5,045 nucleotides of DNA from Sporosarcina sp. (GCA_029263945.1 JARIDM010000225.1:1-5045); one strand, 5' to 3'; shown: positions 1 to 5,045, numbered from the stretch's first letter. Numbers and translations are program-made. The notes: generated from the sequence alone by a model not told the origin.

Positions 1-470
1 TTGCTGCTGATGGCCTGTAATGGTGGGCATTCAGGGGAGTCCTCCTGTGGCCCCCGGCCTGCAGCCGTACGGATACCAAAACCTGATAACAATTGTCCTA
101 TAAAATGACTGACAGTTGTTTTGCCATTCGTACCCGTAACCGCAATGACCGTCATTTTTTCAGAAGGATGATCTGCCAGACATGCACTTGCATGTGATAA
201 AAAACGCCGACAATCTGAAACAATAATAAGTGGAATTTCATACGGTACTTTTACACTGATAGTTCGGTCTACAACAATTGCCGCAGCTCCAGCATCTAAC
301 GCCTCACTAATGTATAGCACCCCATCTGCTTGCTCCCCTTTTCTTGCAATGAATATAAAACCTGGTTGCACCTCTTTTGAATGCTCTGTAATCCCCGTAA
401 TTGGAATATTAATTTTCCCACCAAAAAATGTACACGGCCAATCTTTTAATAGCTCATGTAATAACAGCAC
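1..470 (-). CDS. MurE-type Mur ligase (UDP-MurNAc-tripeptide synthetase-like), N-terminal part, cut by window edge
   Basis: Mur ligases of the MurE type add L-lysine or meso-diaminopimelate to UDP-MurNAc-L-Ala-D-Glu in the cytoplasm, using ATP. The 156 codons visible hold a MurE-like N-terminal domain: TGITEHSKEVQPGFIFIARK at residues 25-44, then ADG and DAGAAAIVV at about 59-67. The Mur-ligase P-loop TGTNGKTTVSHFIG follows at residues 112-125. The catalytic core and C-terminal domain lie beyond the left edge. I chose the GTG at 468-470 because AAGGAG stands six bases upstream and the protein then begins VLLLHELLKDW, as MurE proteins do; an in-frame ATG at 489-491 has no ribosome binding site. 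Oddities: HSK replaces the usual DSR motif, the substrate-loop TTPE is DSPE, and the loop before it is short. The gene is divergent from an aspartokinase, not in a dcw-cluster context, so it may be a second murE. Which amino acid it adds cannot be told here. Confidence 0.82.
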   Translation of the reverse strand, partial: MLLLHELLKDWPCTFFGGKINIPITGITEHSKEVQPGFIFIARKGEQADGVLYISEALDAGAAAIVVDRTISVKVPYEIPLIIVSDCRRFLSHASACLADHPSEKMTVIAVTGTNGKTTVSHFIGQLLSGFGIRTAAGRGPQEDSPECPPLQAISS

Positions 471-476
471 ATAACG

Positions 477-482
477 CTCCTT
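477..482 (-). promoter_or_regulatory. Ribosome binding site of the Mur ligase gene
   Basis: On the minus strand this reads AAGGAG, six bases before the GTG at 468-470. It decides the start, since the upstream in-frame ATG (489-491) and GTG (519-521) lack comparable sites. An ATG one base out of frame also overlaps the chosen GTG and must not be mistaken for the start. Confidence 0.65.
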
Positions 483-582
483 CCCGAACATTTTATCTGT
501 CTGCGAATATATTGAGAGCACAGCTACTATTTAATCCAGTTAAGCCGACGTAACATAATCAGCTACACGCACGAAATGTAAT

Positions 583-612
583 AATGGAACTTCGACTAAT
601 TGAAGTTTCATT
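583..612 (+). repeat. Imperfect hairpin in the divergent intergenic region
   Basis: Positions 583-595 pair with 600-612 to give 13 base pairs around a 4-base loop (CTAA at 596-599). Two of the pairs (587/608 and 594/601) are G-T, so the fold is sound in plus-strand RNA and has two A-C mismatches in minus-strand RNA. It lies about 50 bases before the aspartokinase start. There is no long T run after it, so a strong terminator is unlikely. A leader-RNA structure or a dyad operator between the two divergent genes are both possible. Confidence 0.5.
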
Positions 613-663
613 TTATCGTATGAAGAAAATGATTCGAATGACACGAAGAAAGTTGGGACTCAT

Positions 664-1398
664 ATGATTGTTCAAAAATTTGGCGGAATCGCCATGCAAA
701 GCGAAGAAATGAGAGTAAATAGTATGAACCATATAAAACAAGGGATCGAACAGTGCGGTAAAATTGTTGTTGTCGTATCAGCGATTGGCCGTCTCGGTGA
801 TCCATACGCAACAGACAGCCTTCTGAACCTTTCGGACGCTTTACCACTCGCTCATGAAGCCAGCGACCTAATTGCTTCGTGTGGAGAGCTAATCGCTGCA
901 TCAGTCATGTCAGCGGAGTTAAAACAATTTGGCGTGTCAAATAAAATTCTTCACGGCAAGCAAACCGGGATTTTAACGACTGGTAAATACGGAGATGCAT
1001 CGATTCGCACAATTAACCCAGCGACAATTTTAGATTTTTTAAATACGGTGGACTGTGTAATTATTCCAGGCTTTCAAGGAATGGATTACGAAGGCAATGT
1101 CATGACTTTAGGAAGAGGGGGGAGTGATTTAACAGCAGTTGCGCTAGCAGATGCACTTAACGCAACGCATGTTGAATTTTTTAAAGATGTACCAGGGGTC
1201 TTATCAGGGGATCCTAAGGTTGTTAAATCCTATACAAAATTTGACGAGCTCGGAATTGATGAATTTCTACCACTTCTTAACAGTAAAAATGCGATCATAC
1301 AAAAACGTGCAGCTTTATTTGCAAAAAAAACAGCGATTCCCCTATATATTAGAGGAATCGCTGGCAATGAAACAGGTACTTGGATAACCGTTGAATAA
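664..1398 (+). CDS. Aspartokinase, catalytic domain only (no ACT domains)
   Basis: Aspartokinase phosphorylates the beta-carboxyl of L-aspartate with ATP, the first step to diaminopimelate, lysine, threonine and methionine. The 244 residues match the kinase half of DapG-like enzymes: VQKFGG at 3-8, VVVVSAIGR..GDPYATDSLL at 35-54, SCGE at 72-75, GFQG at 136-139, TLGRGGSD at 148-155, KDVPGV at 174-179 and DPKVV at 183-187. It ends right after the catalytic domain; Bacillus aspartokinases run to about 400 residues with two ACT domains that bind lysine or diaminopimelate. The gene stops cleanly, without traces of ACT coding. Key residues K5, E75, R151, S154 and D155 are kept, but KFGGTS has become KFGGIA and the usual HPR near the end is QKR. 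Feedback control is therefore probably absent, and activity or substrate could differ. No strong ribosome binding site precedes the ATG. The divergent Mur ligase suggests a link to wall precursor supply. Confidence 0.85.
   Translation: MIVQKFGGIAMQSEEMRVNSMNHIKQGIEQCGKIVVVVSAIGRLGDPYATDSLLNLSDALPLAHEASDLIASCGELIAASVMSAELKQFGVSNKILHGKQTGILTTGKYGDASIRTINPATILDFLNTVDCVIIPGFQGMDYEGNVMTLGRGGSDLTAVALADALNATHVEFFKDVPGVLSGDPKVVKSYTKFDELGIDEFLPLLNSKNAIIQKRAALFAKKTAIPLYIRGIAGNETGTWITVE
1323..1363 (-). terminator. Rho-independent terminator of the CAP gene, inside the convergent kinase gene
   Basis: The perfect 10-bp arms CAGCGATTCC (1331-1340) and GGAATCGCTG (1354-1363) face each other across 13 bases. 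Read on the minus strand the stem is followed at once by eight T (1330 down to 1323), the classic intrinsic terminator layout. It lies 39 bases past the stop codon of the minus-strand CAP gene and inside codons for about residues 220-234 of the aspartokinase. In the plus direction no T run follows, so the kinase transcript should pass. Confidence 0.75.
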
Positions 1399-1402
1399 AG
1401 CA

Positions 1403-2476
1403 CTAACGCTTTCGATTGTCTTCACCTATAAATTTAATGAAACTTTGTGAATAATAATTTCCGTAAGCACCTACACCCATATGTGTAAAATCTTTATCAA
1501 GCAACACTTTTCTGTGTGCGGGTGAATTCAACCAACCATGAACAGCTTCAATCGCATCCACATAATTAAATGCAATATTTTCTCCTGCTTTTTTATGTTC
1601 AATTGAAGCATCTTTTAAGCGGTTTAATAGATTTTCTGATGCGTTCGGTGGTTCAACATACATGCTTTCAAGCGCGAGCATTTCACTATGTTCACGCGCA
1701 AAAACGTCGAGCTTGTAGTCACTCTTTACTTCTCTTACTTCATACTTTTGTCTATAGAGATTCGTTAATTCAAAGATTTGACGTTCAATCGTTCGATTTA
1801 CTTCTACTTGCAAGACAGAAGAAGGTGGTTTGGGTAACAGTAATTCTCCCATATAAGTCATTTCATAAGGTTGATGGAGAACCAATGTTGAGGGCTGTAT
1901 AAAACGTACCGCCGCCAATTCACCTTTTTCTTGATCAATGTACAATTGCGCATATAAATCTTGATAAGTTACCAACATGCGTGTTTGTAAATCGTCACTT
2001 GTCAACGAAAACGTATAAATATTTTCTTCAATTTGAACATCTACTTCAGAACCAATTATGGTGAAGCGGTAAATTTCATCTAAATTTTGACCAATTTCAA
2101 ATGGTTCAATGTTGATCGACGCATCCGTCGTAAAAATTTGATTTATAATTCCTTCTTTTGTTACACCAGCCATAAAACGTGCATTTTCTTGATAAACCCA
2201 CCACTCATAGCCGTATGCTGAAGGTTCTATCCGTGTTGGCTCTCCCATGTCTTCTTGTAGTGCTTCAATTGATTTTCCAACAAAAGTTGATAAGCCATTT
2301 TCAGGACGAGACGTTTGTGGAATTGCAGATCCTACACCCTTATCTTGAACAGGTACTGCTGTCCCATGTTTAACGGGTGATTCTAACGGCTCATTTTCTT
2401 TCATACGATCTCCAGTAATATAAAAAAACAATAGCACAATCACAAAGATGACACCTATTCTAATGATGTTTTTCAA
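1403..2476 (-). CDS. ylbC: Membrane-anchored CAP-domain (SCP/PR1-like) protein, YlbC type
   Basis: This is a predicted surface protein of 357 residues. Residues about 4-21 are a hydrophobic signal anchor, 22-62 a polar linker, about 63-200 resemble the CAP-associated N-terminal domain (VGKSIEALQEDMGEPTRIEP, YEWWVYQ), and about 230-350 form a CAP domain. CAP signatures are visible: REHSEMLA with H263, GENIAFNYV at 298-306, and HGWLNSPAHRKVLL with H321, then GVGAYG. Length and order match B. subtilis YlbC (about 346 residues). The molecular function of this family is not settled. The start is uncertain: TTG at 2474-2476 gives MKNIIRIGVIF, a normal anchor, but GTG 2483-2485 and TTG 2504-2506 are in frame (up to 367 residues) and none has a strong ribosome binding site. 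It converges with the kinase gene, leaving four bases between stop codons. Confidence 0.85.
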   Translation of the reverse strand: MKNIIRIGVIFVIVLLFFYITGDRMKENEPLESPVKHGTAVPVQDKGVGSAIPQTSRPENGLSTFVGKSIEALQEDMGEPTRIEPSAYGYEWWVYQENARFMAGVTKEGIINQIFTTDASINIEPFEIGQNLDEIYRFTIIGSEVDVQIEENIYTFSLTSDDLQTRMLVTYQDLYAQLYIDQEKGELAAVRFIQPSTLVLHQPYEMTYMGELLLPKPPSSVLQVEVNRTIERQIFELTNLYRQKYEVREVKSDYKLDVFAREHSEMLALESMYVEPPNASENLLNRLKDASIEHKKAGENIAFNYVDAIEAVHGWLNSPAHRKVLLDKDFTHMGVGAYGNYYSQSFIKFIGEDNRKR

Positions 2477-2597
2477 AAATATCACTGCTTTCAAATATAT
2501 TGACAATCCTTATTTTACTACTTGCACTTTATCTTTTTTCCTGAGACTATTCCACTAATTTGTTTTACTTTTCTTTCTTTCCGCATACGCAGCAACT

Positions 2598-2650
2598 CTA
2601 TACATAAGGTTGCCATTGCAACTCTTGTGAATTTGTTCTATTATGTATAG
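2598..2650. repeat. Nested repeats in the divergent ylbC/yugN promoter region
   Basis: The perfect 10-bp inverted repeat CTATACATAA (2598-2607) / TTATGTATAG (2641-2650) brackets 33 bases. Inside is a second perfect dyad, GTTGC-CATT-GCAAC (2609-2622), and its right arm belongs to a direct repeat, GCAACTCT, present at 2592-2599 and 2618-2625. The right outer arm overlaps the -10 box of the yugN-family promoter and the inner dyad overlaps its -35 box. This placement suits an operator, but no regulator can be named. Confidence 0.55.
2616..2644 (+). promoter_or_regulatory. Sigma-A-type promoter of the yugN-family gene
   Basis: TTGCAA (2616-2621) and TATTAT (2639-2644) are separated by exactly 17 bases, with 4 of 6 and 5 of 6 consensus matches. 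Transcription would begin near 2651 and give a leader of about 45 bases ending in a strong ribosome binding site. Confidence 0.6.
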
Positions 2651-2677
2651 GTAGAGAAAATTAGCTAGATGATTTAT

Positions 2678-2686
2678 AGAAGGAGG
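2678..2686 (+). promoter_or_regulatory. Strong ribosome binding site of the yugN-family gene
   Basis: AGAAGGAGG lies nine bases before the ATG at 2696-2698. It fixes the start there and excludes the in-frame ATG at 2669, which would place this site inside the coding region. Confidence 0.85.
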
Positions 2687-2695
2687 TTTCCAAAC

Positions 2696-3064
2696 ATGTA
2701 TTTTGAAAACACTGGCATTGAAGATATTGCTGCGGACTTATTTGTACTTGATGAAATTATGCTAGAGCACAACTTGATTCGCGGTGGACAATGGGATTAC
2801 GAGCGCGTAACTTATGATAAGAAATATACGCTCAAAGATGGTACATTCTACTTGCGTATTTTCGGATTCACAACTGATGGAGATGTTGGTTCACGCGATG
2901 CGCTGATCAACCTGAAAAAACCGGTTATCGGTAAGCATCACTACCCATTTGGTGTTGAATATGGTGAGGACGAAAACTTCCCAAAAAGTCTTTTAAACGA
3001 CTGCGAAACAACATTAAAAGCAGTAGCTGAAGCATTACAAATGCATAACGTAAAAAAAGCATAA
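2696..3064 (+). CDS. YugN/YlbA-family small cytoplasmic protein
   Basis: The 122-residue product begins MYFENTGIED and carries the hallmarks of the YugN-like family: GQWDYERVTYDKKYTLKDG at about 32-50, YLRI.GF.TDGDVG in the middle, and GKHHYPFGVEYGEDENFP at about 80-97. Family members in Bacillus (YugN, YlbA) are 120-135 residues and of unknown function; no signal peptide, membrane segment or catalytic motif is evident. The start at 2696 rests on the strong ribosome binding site at 2678-2686 and on the family N-terminus; starting at 2669 would add nine unconserved residues (MIYRRRFPN). The gene stands alone between its own promoter and terminator. Its location near ylbC-like and cta genes resembles the ctaG-ylbA-ylbC neighbourhood of B. 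subtilis, which favours a YlbA orthologue over YugN. Confidence 0.85.
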   Translation: MYFENTGIEDIAADLFVLDEIMLEHNLIRGGQWDYERVTYDKKYTLKDGTFYLRIFGFTTDGDVGSRDALINLKKPVIGKHHYPFGVEYGEDENFPKSLLNDCETTLKAVAEALQMHNVKKA

Positions 3065-3074
3065 AAGTAGACTG

Positions 3075-3104
3075 ACCGGAGAACAAATTGTTCTTCGGTT
3101 TTTT
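3075..3104 (+). terminator. Rho-independent terminator after the yugN-family gene
   Basis: ACCGGAGAAC (3075-3084) pairs with GTTCTTCGGT (3090-3099), ten pairs including one G-T, around the loop AAATT. The T run 3099-3104 follows. It lies ten bases after the stop codon. Confidence 0.88.
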
Positions 3105-3126
3105 CATATCAGCCAAACTTCTGACG

Positions 3127-3146
3127 GGTCGACTTAGGTCGATTTA
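3127..3146. repeat. Tandem 10-bp repeat upstream of the ytvI-like gene
   Basis: GGTCGACTTA (3127-3136) is followed directly by GGTCGATTTA (3137-3146), nine of ten bases identical. The second copy runs into a small dyad, CGATT-T-AATCG (3140-3150). The 10-bp period is near one helix turn and the position is about 50 bases before the probable -10 box, which would suit a protein binding site, though the repeat is short enough to be chance. Confidence 0.35.
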
Positions 3147-3198
3147 ATCGGATCGTAATGATTTTCAACTTCATACTACTTAAATACATATAGTTGGT

Positions 3199-3204
3199 TA
3201 TAAT
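3199..3204 (+). promoter_or_regulatory. Probable -10 box of the ytvI-like gene
   Basis: A perfect TATAAT stands 32 bases before the start codon. No good -35 box lies 16-18 bases upstream, so the promoter is weak, activator-dependent, or not real. No convincing sporulation sigma-factor site was found here either. Confidence 0.4.
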
Positions 3205-3223
3205 TAGAGGTAGAAACAGTATT

Positions 3224-3229
3224 GGAGGA
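3224..3229 (+). promoter_or_regulatory. Ribosome binding site of the ytvI-like gene
   Basis: GGAGGA lies seven bases before the GTG at 3237-3239. An in-frame TGA at 3231-3233 rules out any start further upstream. The ATG codons at 3230 and 3233 are in other frames. Confidence 0.8.
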
Positions 3230-3236
3230 ATGATGT

Positions 3237-4295
3237 GTGTCCAATTGGCTTACAAAGCGCAACTTTATCATCGCAATCAGTATCGCATTGCTTATTTTAT
3301 TATTTATCTACATCGTTCCAGTTGCTGTCCCAATCATTGTCGCATTAATTACCGCCATGATGATTGATCCGCTGGTTAGACTCGTAGAGAAGAAATTTAA
3401 ATGGAAGAGAAAAGGCGCAGTCATTTCTGTATTTATATTTATTTTAGCCATTCTTTCTTCTTTGTTTTATTATACGGTTACACGTCTAATCGGGAAAATT
3501 ATTGATTTCACCAAAGCAGCACCTGGACACTTCAATACCTTATCTGGCATATGGATTGATGTACAAAACAAGCTATTTCAATACACTGCAAATTTACCAA
3601 ACGAGGTCATTGAATCCATTCAAGTCGAATTTAAAAATATATTTGATTCACTACGTATTTCAATTCTTGAATTGTTAAGTTACGAGAAAATAACTGCTGT
3701 TCTTGCGGATGTGCCAAATTTCTTAGTCAGTTTAATCGTCTTTATCATTGCCCTCTTCCTCTTCATGTTAGAACTAGAGGAATTAAAAAAAGGATTCTCC
3801 AAATACTTAACACAAGCAACTGGCGAAAAAGTTAAATTTATGGTCACTAAATTGAATTCCATTGTTTTTGGATTTGCAAAAGCACAACTTCTGGTCAGTA
3901 TAATTATCTTTGCCATTACCTTCATCGGACTTTTGCTGATTAAACCAGAGTATGCATTCATTATGTCCGTTATCATTTGGATTATCGATTTGATCCCAAT
4001 CCTGGGTTCAATCATTGTGATTGCACCGTGGGCATTGTATTATTTTGTGAGTGGTGACGTAGCGACAGGTACTCAACTATCAATTTTAGGGATCATCTTA
4101 CTAATTACGCGCCGAACAGTAGAGCCTAAAATTATGGGGTCGCAAATTGGCCTTAAACCTTTACCCACTTTAATTGCCATGTTTATTGGACTAAAACTGA
4201 TTGGCTTTCTTGGATTTTTCATAGGTCCTGTTGTTGTTATCCTCTTTACAACTGCACGTGAAGCAGGCATTATCAAAATGAACTTTAAAATCTAA
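3237..4295 (+). CDS. ytvI: YtvI-like membrane protein, AI-2E transporter family
   Basis: The 352-residue product is a polytopic membrane protein of the AI-2E family, close in pattern to the sporulation integral membrane protein YtvI of Bacillus (about 370 residues). Two hydrophobic segments fill about 9-44 and one 61-81. A long amphipathic stretch of about 85-155 precedes a cluster of membrane segments from about 160 to 340. Family signatures are DLIPILGS at 251-258, VEPKIMGSQIGLKPLPTL at 295-312 and GFLGFFIGPVVV at 323-334. It starts at a GTG behind GGAGGA. It is monocistronic, between the terminators at 3075 and 4301. The transported substrate of YtvI is unknown; B. subtilis ytvI is expressed in sporulation, but the upstream box here looks sigma-A-like. 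The choice of YtvI over paralogues such as YrrI, YueF or YubA is tentative. Confidence 0.75.
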   Translation: MSNWLTKRNFIIAISIALLILLFIYIVPVAVPIIVALITAMMIDPLVRLVEKKFKWKRKGAVISVFIFILAILSSLFYYTVTRLIGKIIDFTKAAPGHFNTLSGIWIDVQNKLFQYTANLPNEVIESIQVEFKNIFDSLRISILELLSYEKITAVLADVPNFLVSLIVFIIALFLFMLELEELKKGFSKYLTQATGEKVKFMVTKLNSIVFGFAKAQLLVSIIIFAITFIGLLLIKPEYAFIMSVIIWIIDLIPILGSIIVIAPWALYYFVSGDVATGTQLSILGIILLITRRTVEPKIMGSQIGLKPLPTLIAMFIGLKLIGFLGFFIGPVVVILFTTAREAGIIKMNFKI

Positions 4296-4300
4296 TAAAA

Positions 4301-4344
4301 AAAGGGTTGACCCAGTGTTTTTACATACACTGGGTCAACCCTTT
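4301..4344. terminator. Perfect 18-bp bidirectional terminator
   Basis: AAAGGGTTGACCCAGTGT (4301-4318) is exactly inverted at 4327-4344, with an 8-base loop. It lies between the convergent ytvI-like and ctaM genes, five bases after one stop codon and 18 bases after the other. In the minus direction the stem runs into TTTTTTTATTA, a good release tract for the cta operon. In the plus direction the tract is TTTCTCATTT, weaker but usable. Confidence 0.9.
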
Positions 4345-4362
4345 CTCATTTATCGTGCGTAA

Positions 4363-4824
4363 TTAGTAACCTAAAATGGCTCGAATTGCAGATGTGGTTT
4401 CGCCACCTGGGTAAAACACATACAATAATAGATAAACAGCAACGCCAGTGATTGCCGTTAGAAACCACACAACACTCGCAATAGGTCCTAGCTTACGGTG
4501 TTTGTCCAAGTTATTCTTTAACCCAGCACGTAACGTAATGCCGCCTAAAATGGCGCCAAATGTAGCAAGGTTAATGTGGAAGATTAAGAAAATCGTATAG
4601 TAGCGCTTCACTGAATCTGGTCCGCCAAACGACGTATTTCCAACTAAGATTGTGCGTGATATATAAATAATAAGAAACAGCACAGCTGCAACAGCCGCTG
4701 CAATCATCCACTTTTTATGTGCTTCAATTTTCCTTTGACGTATCAAATTCCAACCAATCGCAACAAATAGTGCAGAGAGTACGATAAGTAATGTACTGAT
4801 TGTCGGTAAGAGCGGTACATTCAC
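4363..4824 (-). CDS. ctaM: DUF420 membrane protein CtaM, cytochrome oxidase biogenesis
   Basis: The 153-residue product is a four-helix membrane protein of the DUF420 family (YozB in B. subtilis, CtaM in Staphylococcus aureus, where it is needed for a functional aa3-type, haem A-containing oxidase). Hydrophobic segments are at about 8-25, 39-57, 75-97 and 114-137. Family-typical stretches are LPTIS at 6-10, IEAHKKWM at 33-40, SRTILVGNTSFGGP at 56-69, IFHINLAT at 81-88, DKHRKLGPIASV at 107-118 and YVFYPGGETTSAI at 135-147. Histidines H36, H83 and H109 sit near membrane edges and could be metal or haem ligands, as an inference. GTG at 4822-4824 is chosen because GGGGAA (4831-4836) precedes it by six bases and the N-terminus MNVPLLPTIST fits the family. 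It is 37 bases downstream of ctaG with no terminator between, so the two form an operon. Confidence 0.9.
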   Translation of the reverse strand: MNVPLLPTISTLLIVLSALFVAIGWNLIRQRKIEAHKKWMIAAAVAAVLFLIIYISRTILVGNTSFGGPDSVKRYYTIFLIFHINLATFGAILGGITLRAGLKNNLDKHRKLGPIASVVWFLTAITGVAVYLLLYVFYPGGETTSAIRAILGY

Positions 4825-4861
4825 GCCATTTTCCCCATTTCACAAATTGATTTCTTTAGCT

Positions 4862-5045
4862 TTAACTATGCATGCGTAAATTTTGATGTTTTAATAAATC
4901 TTGTTTCGTAATTTCATCAGCATTTTGACGCTCTTCGTTTGACCAAGCGAAAAACACTTTTCCAATGACGAAAACATAAATAATTTCCTGTGACACTTTC
5001 ATCAAAATACCACCAAGTTGTTGGTCATATAATGAAGACATATTC
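4862..5045 (-). CDS. ctaG: CtaG, caa3 cytochrome oxidase assembly factor, C-terminal 60 residues
   Basis: The last 60 residues of a minus-strand gene that enters from the right edge. The segment SLYDQQLGGILMKVSQEIIY, followed by a hydrophobic run and the FFAWSNEER motif, matches the end of CtaG: the final periplasm-to-cytoplasm helix with its QQLGG loop, then a charged cytoplasmic tail. In B. subtilis CtaG (about 300 residues) is a membrane protein needed for CuA assembly in cytochrome caa3 and follows ctaF in the ctaCDEFG operon. Here it is followed at once by ctaM. Only the tail is visible, so the identification leans on this loop and helix and on the ctaM neighbour. Confidence 0.82.
   Translation of the reverse strand, partial: NMSSLYDQQLGGILMKVSQEIIYVFVIGKVFFAWSNEERQNADEITKQDLLKHQNLRMHS

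Noticed and set aside
531..559. Possible plus-strand promoter TTAATC-17-CATAAT for the aspartokinase
   Set aside because: The -10 is fair (5 of 6) but the -35 matches only 3 of 6, too weak in AT-rich DNA to list as a feature.
540..611. A 23-codon minus-strand ORF (MKLQLVEVPLLHF...) upstream of the Mur ligase
   Set aside because: It has no ribosome binding site. Its resemblance to the plus-strand peptide over the same bases (MELRLIEV) is explained by the hairpin, which reads alike on both strands.
608..901. 97-codon minus-strand ORF
   Set aside because: It lies antisense to the clear aspartokinase N-terminal coding region, with no family resemblance or ribosome binding site.
1151..1387. 78-codon plus-strand ORF inside the aspartokinase gene
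   Set aside because: Out-of-frame shadow of a gene whose own frame carries GRGGSD and DPK motifs.
1397..1412. Small hairpin AAAGC-6-GCTTT between the convergent stop codons
   Set aside because: Five base pairs, mostly A-T, with no T run in either direction; too weak to call a terminator, and a better one for the minus strand exists at 1323-1363.
1570..1902. 110-codon plus-strand ORF
   Set aside because: Antisense to the CAP domain coding region; composition looks like a complement of that gene and no start signal is seen.
2669..2695. Nine-codon N-terminal extension of the yugN-family protein
   Set aside because: It would bury the strong AGAAGGAGG ribosome binding site within codons; the ATG at 2696 matches the family start.
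3680..4015. 111-codon minus-strand ORF
   Set aside because: Antisense to the conserved membrane core of the ytvI-like gene; no ribosome binding site or recognisable domain.

Overview
The window looks like chromosomal DNA of a low-GC, endospore-forming member of the Bacillales. The protein set (YlbC-type CAP protein, YugN family, YtvI-like permease, CtaM, CtaG) and the sequence style fit the Bacillaceae/Planococcaceae, with Lysinibacillus/Solibacillus-like bacteria my best guess. That placement is inferred from protein resemblance, not from a search. No mobile element, CRISPR array, rRNA or tRNA was seen.

Layout from left to right. (1) 1-470, minus: the N-terminal part of a MurE-type Mur ligase, cut by the window edge. 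It starts at a GTG behind a good ribosome binding site. (2) 471-663: a divergent intergenic region holding a 13-bp imperfect hairpin. (3) 664-1398, plus: an aspartokinase reduced to its catalytic domain, without the ACT regulatory domains. (4) 1403-2476, minus: a membrane-anchored CAP-domain protein of the YlbC type, convergent with the kinase gene. Its likely terminator lies inside the 3' coding part of the kinase gene. (5) 2477-2695: a divergent regulatory region with nested repeats and a recognisable promoter for the next gene. (6) 2696-3064, plus: a YugN/YlbA-family small protein with its own terminator. (7) 3105-3236: a short intergenic region with a 10-bp tandem repeat and a TATAAT box. 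(8) 3237-4295, plus: a YtvI-like AI-2E-family membrane protein. (9) 4301-4344: a perfect 18-bp bidirectional terminator. (10) 4363-4824 and 4862-5045, both minus: ctaM (DUF420) and the C-terminus of ctaG, the end of a cytochrome oxidase biogenesis operon that continues off the right edge.

The right half is the familiar cta/ylb neighbourhood of Bacillales. The least ordinary part is the left end. A MurE-like ligase lies back to back with an ACT-less, motif-divergent aspartokinase, which links the first step of the lysine/diaminopimelate pathway with the enzyme that adds that amino acid to peptidoglycan. If the organism has Lys-type walls but a diaminopimelate-containing spore cortex, as reported for Bacillus sphaericus, this pair could be a dedicated second precursor module. 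That is a hypothesis only. I see no convincing evidence for a wholly new defence or mobile system here.
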